NCBI GenBank assembly: GCA_963625655.1
Contig: CAVFTS010000013.1
Location: forward strand, 1-44,703
Source of the DNA: F23-B02 sp963625655
Lineage (GTDB): Bacteria > Bacillota > Clostridia > Oscillospirales > Oscillospiraceae
Direction: 5' to 3'
DNA: 44,703 nt
The notes beneath the pieces were generated by a model. That model searched no databases, was not told where the DNA came from, and saw only the letters and a program-made list of their open reading frames with translations. The translations under genes were made by a program, and so were the position numbers. This document shows positions 40,661 to 44,703 of this stretch, piece by piece (within the stretch, counting starts at the first letter, position 1; every line of letters begins with the position of its first letter).

Positions 40661-40972
40661 TTACAGCTTGATTTCGATCTCGACGCCTGCAGGCAGCTCA
40701 AGGGACATAAGAGCCTCAACGGTCTTCTGAGTGGGGCTTATAATGTCGATGAGGCGCTTGTGGGTACGGCGCTCAAACTGTTCGCGGCTGTCCTTGTATT
40801 TATGGACTGCACGCAGGATGGTGACGATCTCGGTCTTGGTGGGCAGGGGGATGGGACCGGAGACCTTTGCATCGGTACGCTTTGCGGTCTCAACGATGGT
40901 CTCTGCGGCCTTGTCGATGAGCTGGTGATCGTACGCCTTGAGGCGGATGCGGATCATGTTCTTGCTTGCCAT
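40661..40972 (-). CDS. 30S ribosomal protein S10
   Basis: This 103-aa S10 heads the operon: MIRIRLKAYDHQLIDKAAETIVETAKRTDAKVSGPIPLPTK. It also binds NusB in transcription antitermination. ATG 40972 has AAAGGAG 8 nt upstream; the open frame upstream lies in the leader. Confidence 0.98.
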   Translation of the reverse strand: MASKNMIRIRLKAYDHQLIDKAAETIVETAKRTDAKVSGPIPLPTKTEIVTILRAVHKYKDSREQFERRTHKRLIDIISPTQKTVEALMSLELPAGVEIEIKL

Positions 40973-41265
40973 TTGATTTTCTCCTTTTTCGTACTGAATT
41001 TTCGGCGGCATTGGGTTCCGCCTTCGTCCCGTACGGATGAAGCCTTTTGACGTACACTCTACCGTGCGTATCAGACTCTGTCCGAAAAACAAACCGGCTT
41101 TTTTGCCGGTCGCTCAGCGGTACAGACGATATACGCCGTGTACGAAATGCTTCAGCCGCCCGATCATGTGCCTTGCGGCACCGGACATACTCCACGGAAG
41201 TTACCTCGATTTCGAGCAATCTCCCGCTTCATCGCATAATACGCCCATTAGCAACTCACAGGCGC
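40973..41265 (-). promoter_or_regulatory. Long structured leader of rpsJ
   Basis: About 290 nt with no gene. The minus-strand RNA, in order, has a long hairpin CGGGAG/CUUCCG enclosing UUG/UAA and CUCG-AAAU-CGAG (41195-41226), a hairpin GUCCG-GUGCC-GCAA-GGCAC-CGGGC with a GNRA tetraloop (41158-41186), a GUACA/UGUAC hairpin (41120-41143), then the terminator-like hairpin at 41085-41110. It fits an attenuating leader; no known Rfam family was recognised by eye. Confidence 0.55.
41085..41110 (-). terminator. Candidate attenuator in the rpsJ leader
   Basis: On the minus strand a 6-bp ACCGGC/GCCGGT stem with a six-A loop is followed by TTGTTTTT. It lies 112 nt before the rpsJ start, so it could reduce operon transcription. 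Confidence 0.6.
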
Positions 41266-41271
41266 CCTCAT

Positions 41272-41301
41272 AGAATAACAAATAAATTTATACATGTCAA
41301 G
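41272..41301 (-). promoter_or_regulatory. Main promoter of the ribosomal operon
   Basis: Minus-strand TTGACA (41296-41301), an 18-nt AT-rich spacer, TATTCT (41272-41277). Confidence 0.8.
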
Positions 41302-41342
41302 GAAAAATTCGTCCTTTTTGCAGAATTTTTTGCGTTCTTTTT

Positions 41343-41363
41343 GTGCATTTCGGCAAGATGCAC
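41343..41363. other. Small hairpin between the two divergent promoters
   Basis: GTGCAT (41343-41348) pairs with ATGCAC (41358-41363). It lies in 41302-41444, an AT-rich stretch with no gene or other clear signal. A role as an operator is possible but unsupported. Confidence 0.25.
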
Positions 41364-41444
41364 CCTCACCCCTATATCTTGTGTTTTTTGCCTTCTATGC
41401 GCCACAAGTCCGGACAAACGCACGAAACAAGATTTTTTGCCCGG

Positions 41445-41472
41445 TTGAAAAAGTCATAATTTGTGTTATAAT
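41445..41472 (+). promoter_or_regulatory. Promoter of the CobW pair
   Basis: TTGAAA (41445-41450), 16 nt, an extended -10 TGT-TATAAT (41464-41472). A metal repressor site could overlap here, but none was recognised. Confidence 0.75.
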
Positions 41473-41509
41473 AATATGTTAGATAAAATTGAACTGGAGG
41501 TAATTTACC

Positions 41510-42629
<1,120 letters not shown>

Positions 42630-42637
<8 letters not shown>

Positions 42638-43586
42638 GAAAAGAAACGACGTTCCCGTATACCTGTTTACGGGCTTCCTCGAATCGGGAAAAACGAAATT
42701 CATACAGGAAACGCTTGAGGACAAGCGCTTCAACAACGGCGAACGCACCCTTCTGCTCGTCTGCGAGGAGGGCGAGGAGGAGTACGAACCCGACCAGTTT
42801 GCCTCCCTTTCGGTGTTCATTCATGTGCTTGACGGGCTCGAGGATCTCACCCGTGAGAACCTCCGCAATTGGCTTTCCGAAAACCGCTGCGAGCGAGTGG
42901 TCATCGAGTACAACGGAATGTGGCTTCTCGACGAGCTGTACAACGCCATGCCGGAGGGCTGGGTCGTGTATCAGGAGTTCATGTTTGCCGACGCCCGCAG
43001 CTTCATAAGCTACAACGACAATATGCGCCAGCTCGTTTACGACAAGCTGAAAAGCGCAGAGCTTGCGGTGTTCAATCGCTACAACGACGAAATCGACAAG
43101 ATGACGCTGCACAAGATAGTCAGGGGCGCATCACGCCGCTGCGACATCGCCTACGAGTACGTCGGCGGCAAGGTCAGCTACGACGATATCGAGGATCCGC
43201 TTCCCTTCGACCTCAACGCCGACGTCGTCGAGATCGGTGACGACGACTACGCCGTGTGGTATCGTGATATGTCCGAGGAGCCGAAAAAGTACGAAAATAA
43301 GGTGCTTCGCTTCAAATGCCGCTACTTAAAGCGCAAAAAAATTCCGGCGGGCAGCTTCATTGTCGGGCGTCACGTCATGGCGTGCTGCGCCGAGGACATC
43401 CAGTTTGCCGGACTTATCTGTAAGTGGGACGGCGCCGACGGCATCGTCGGCGACTCGTGGCACATCCTCACCGCACGCATAAACTACAAATTCAACATGG
43501 CATACGGCAGAAAGGGTCCCGTCCTGACCTTCATTTCGGATGAACCCTGCGAGGTGCCGGAAAACCCCGTTGCAACCTTCTATTAA
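42630..43586 (+). CDS. CobW-like GTPase fused to a DUF1980-like domain
   Basis: This 318-aa protein has a CobW-type P-loop GFLESGKT (15-22), but the CXCC metal motif of true CobW chaperones is missing. Residues about 180-318 resemble the C-terminal DUF1980/TIGR03943 domain of putative permease subunits: VLRFKCRYLKRKKIPAGSF followed by RHVMACCAEDIQFAGL with C252-C253. In other Bacillota CobW and DUF1980 proteins are separate but neighbouring under zinc control; here the GTPase domain and the DUF1980-like domain are in one chain. The start is TTG 42630, 8 nt inside the end of the first CobW gene, with GGGAG 12 nt upstream. A metal-trafficking role is inferred. Confidence 0.82.
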
Positions 43587-43597
43587 ATATAAATGTC

Positions 43598-43623
43598 AAA
43601 AAGCCGTCGCAAGACGGCTTTTT
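43598..43623 (+). terminator. Terminator of the CobW pair, just before dus
   Basis: A perfect 11-bp stem (43598-43608 with 43613-43623) with a GCAA tetraloop, ending in T5. The dus start is only 19 nt further, so dus depends on read-through or on a promoter inside the CobW pair. Confidence 0.85.
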
Positions 43624-43641
43624 CAGACGGGAGACATACAA

Positions 43642-44595
43642 ATGAGGCTTACATCCGCTCCGATGCAGGGCGTCACCGACCGTGACTTCCGGCAGGTACA
43701 CGGCAAAATTTTCACTCCGGCGGACGCATACTACACACCGTTTCTCTCGCCCACGGCGACGCATCGGCTCACGCCAAAGGAGCTGCGTGAGGTACTGCCG
43801 GAAAATAACGTCGGGATAAAGCTTGTGCCGCAGCTTCTGTGCGCAAGTGCGCCCGACTTCGTCTGGGCGACAGGTGAGCTTGCCGCCATGGGCTACGGTG
43901 AGGTGAATCTGAACCTCGGCTGTCCGTCCGGCACCGTGACCGCAAAGAAAAAGGGCAGCGGAATGCTTGAGGATACGGAGCTGCTGCGCAGATTTTTGGA
44001 CGGCATTTTCGAAGGCTCGACGGTGCGGATCTCGATAAAGACACGCATCGGCTCAAGCAACGCCGATGAATTTTTCCGACTTGCGGAGATCTTCAACAAC
44101 TACCCGATAAAGGAGCTTTGCATCCACTGTCGGGTTCGGACGCAGCAGTATAAGGGTTCGCCCGACCTCTCGGCGTGGGAAACGGCGATGAGGGTCTGCC
44201 GTGCGCCGCTGTGCTATAACGGCGATATTTTCGATGCGCCGAGCGCCGAAAGGCTCCTATCCGCCTACCCCGAAACGCAGGCGATAATGCTCGGTCGGGG
44301 TTTAGCTGCAAATCCGGCGCTCATCGGCGAGATAAGCGGCGGCGCTCCACTTGATACCGAGCGTCTGCGCTGCTTCCACGACGAGCTTTTTGCGCTCTGC
44401 AAGGAGCGCATCGGCAGCGAAAAGCCGCTGCTTCTGCACATGAAGGAGCTGTGGACATACCTCGGCTGTTCGTTTGAGGATGCGGCAAAGCCCCTGAAGG
44501 CCATCAAAAAATCGCAGACCGAGTCGGACTACCTGTCCGCCGTCTCCGGGATCTTTACCCACCCCGTCCGTGCGAATGCGGGATTTACGGTCTGA
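43642..44595 (+). CDS. tRNA-dihydrouridine synthase
   Basis: This 317-aa FMN enzyme reduces uridines in tRNA. The catalytic Cys94 is in NLGCPSG, and the flavin/substrate segments CIHCRVRTQQYKG and IMLGRGLAANPALIGEI are in order. The start MRLTSAPMQGVTD (ATG 43642) has GGGAG 9 nt upstream; codons upstream in the same frame lie in the terminator. Which Dus class (A, B or other) is unclear. The length fits the family. Confidence 0.93.
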   Translation: MRLTSAPMQGVTDRDFRQVHGKIFTPADAYYTPFLSPTATHRLTPKELREVLPENNVGIKLVPQLLCASAPDFVWATGELAAMGYGEVNLNLGCPSGTVTAKKKGSGMLEDTELLRRFLDGIFEGSTVRISIKTRIGSSNADEFFRLAEIFNNYPIKELCIHCRVRTQQYKGSPDLSAWETAMRVCRAPLCYNGDIFDAPSAERLLSAYPETQAIMLGRGLAANPALIGEISGGAPLDTERLRCFHDELFALCKERIGSEKPLLLHMKELWTYLGCSFEDAAKPLKAIKKSQTESDYLSAVSGIFTHPVRANAGFTV

Positions 44596-44619
44596 CCTCA
44601 GCAAAACCGCATATACGCA

Positions 44620-44649
44620 AAAAGACCGCAGCCTGAGCTGCGGTCTTTT
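44620..44649. terminator. Terminator downstream of dus
   Basis: A perfect 12-bp stem (44620-44631 with 44638-44649), 6-nt loop, A4/T4 ends. The last 54 nt of the window hold nothing I can identify. Confidence 0.88.
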
Positions 44650-44658
44650 GTGTTGGCA

Positions 44659-44699
<41 letters not shown>

Positions 44700-44703
44700 G
44701 CAC

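Noticed and set aside
40973..41265. A T-box in the rpsJ leader
   Set aside because: The T-box sequence AGGGUGGNACCGCG and a specifier loop are absent.

Overview
The window looks like chromosomal core DNA from a Gram-positive Clostridia-type bacterium (Bacillota, probably an Oscillospirales-like gut anaerobe). The support is a complete S10-spc-alpha ribosomal cluster with rpsD between rpsK and rpoA, zinc-binding S14 and L36, a Noc-type ParB protein, a YlmC/YmxH sporulation-family protein, a lysine riboswitch, GGAGG ribosome binding sites almost everywhere, and several Fe-S oxidoreductases. The lineage is inferred from gene content; no marker gene was compared. I see no insertion sequence, prophage, CRISPR array, rRNA or tRNA gene.

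Layout. 1-6126: a dispersed two-hairpin repeat, a DUF1846 protein and a DUF362 ferredoxin-like protein on the minus strand, then a divergent pair on the plus strand: an 885-aa Fe-S/FAD oxidoreductase followed 3 nt later by an orphan HypA-like protein. 6144-9678: a small membrane-anchored protein, an XRE-type regulator whose reading frame runs through a perfect terminator hairpin, an iron-sulfur flavoprotein, and an NhaC-family transporter behind a lysine riboswitch with its own terminator. 9710-14584: proC, nth, rarA, a DUF951 gene, and the rpsB-tsf operon. 14603-20850: a minus-strand operon secA-pgeF-solute-binding lipoprotein-cdd-LysR-like HTH-ylmC. 21096-25039: an operon of HAD phosphatase, AAA_28/CYTH protein and M42 peptidase, a second copy of the dispersed repeat, and noc.

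25220-41301 is one 31-gene ribosomal block on the minus strand, transcribed rpsJ to rplQ, including secY, adk, map, infA, rpsD and rpoA. It has a strong promoter before rpsJ, a second strong promoter and long leader before rpsH, and structured untranslated stretches before rpsJ, rplC, rpsH and rpsM that may carry feedback regulation. rpsC and rplC both have repeat-bearing C-terminal extensions.

41445-44649 on the plus strand holds a two-gene metal-homeostasis candidate and a dus gene: a CobW-type GTPase with a very long His/Asp tract, overlapped by a second CobW-like GTPase joined to a DUF1980-like domain, then a tRNA-dihydrouridine synthase.

The least explained items are the CobW pair, the oxidoreductase/HypA pair, the nonstop-prone XRE gene, the AAA_28/CYTH operon and the ribosomal leaders. 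The lysine riboswitch is the clearest regulatory call and changes the likely substrate of the transporter behind it.
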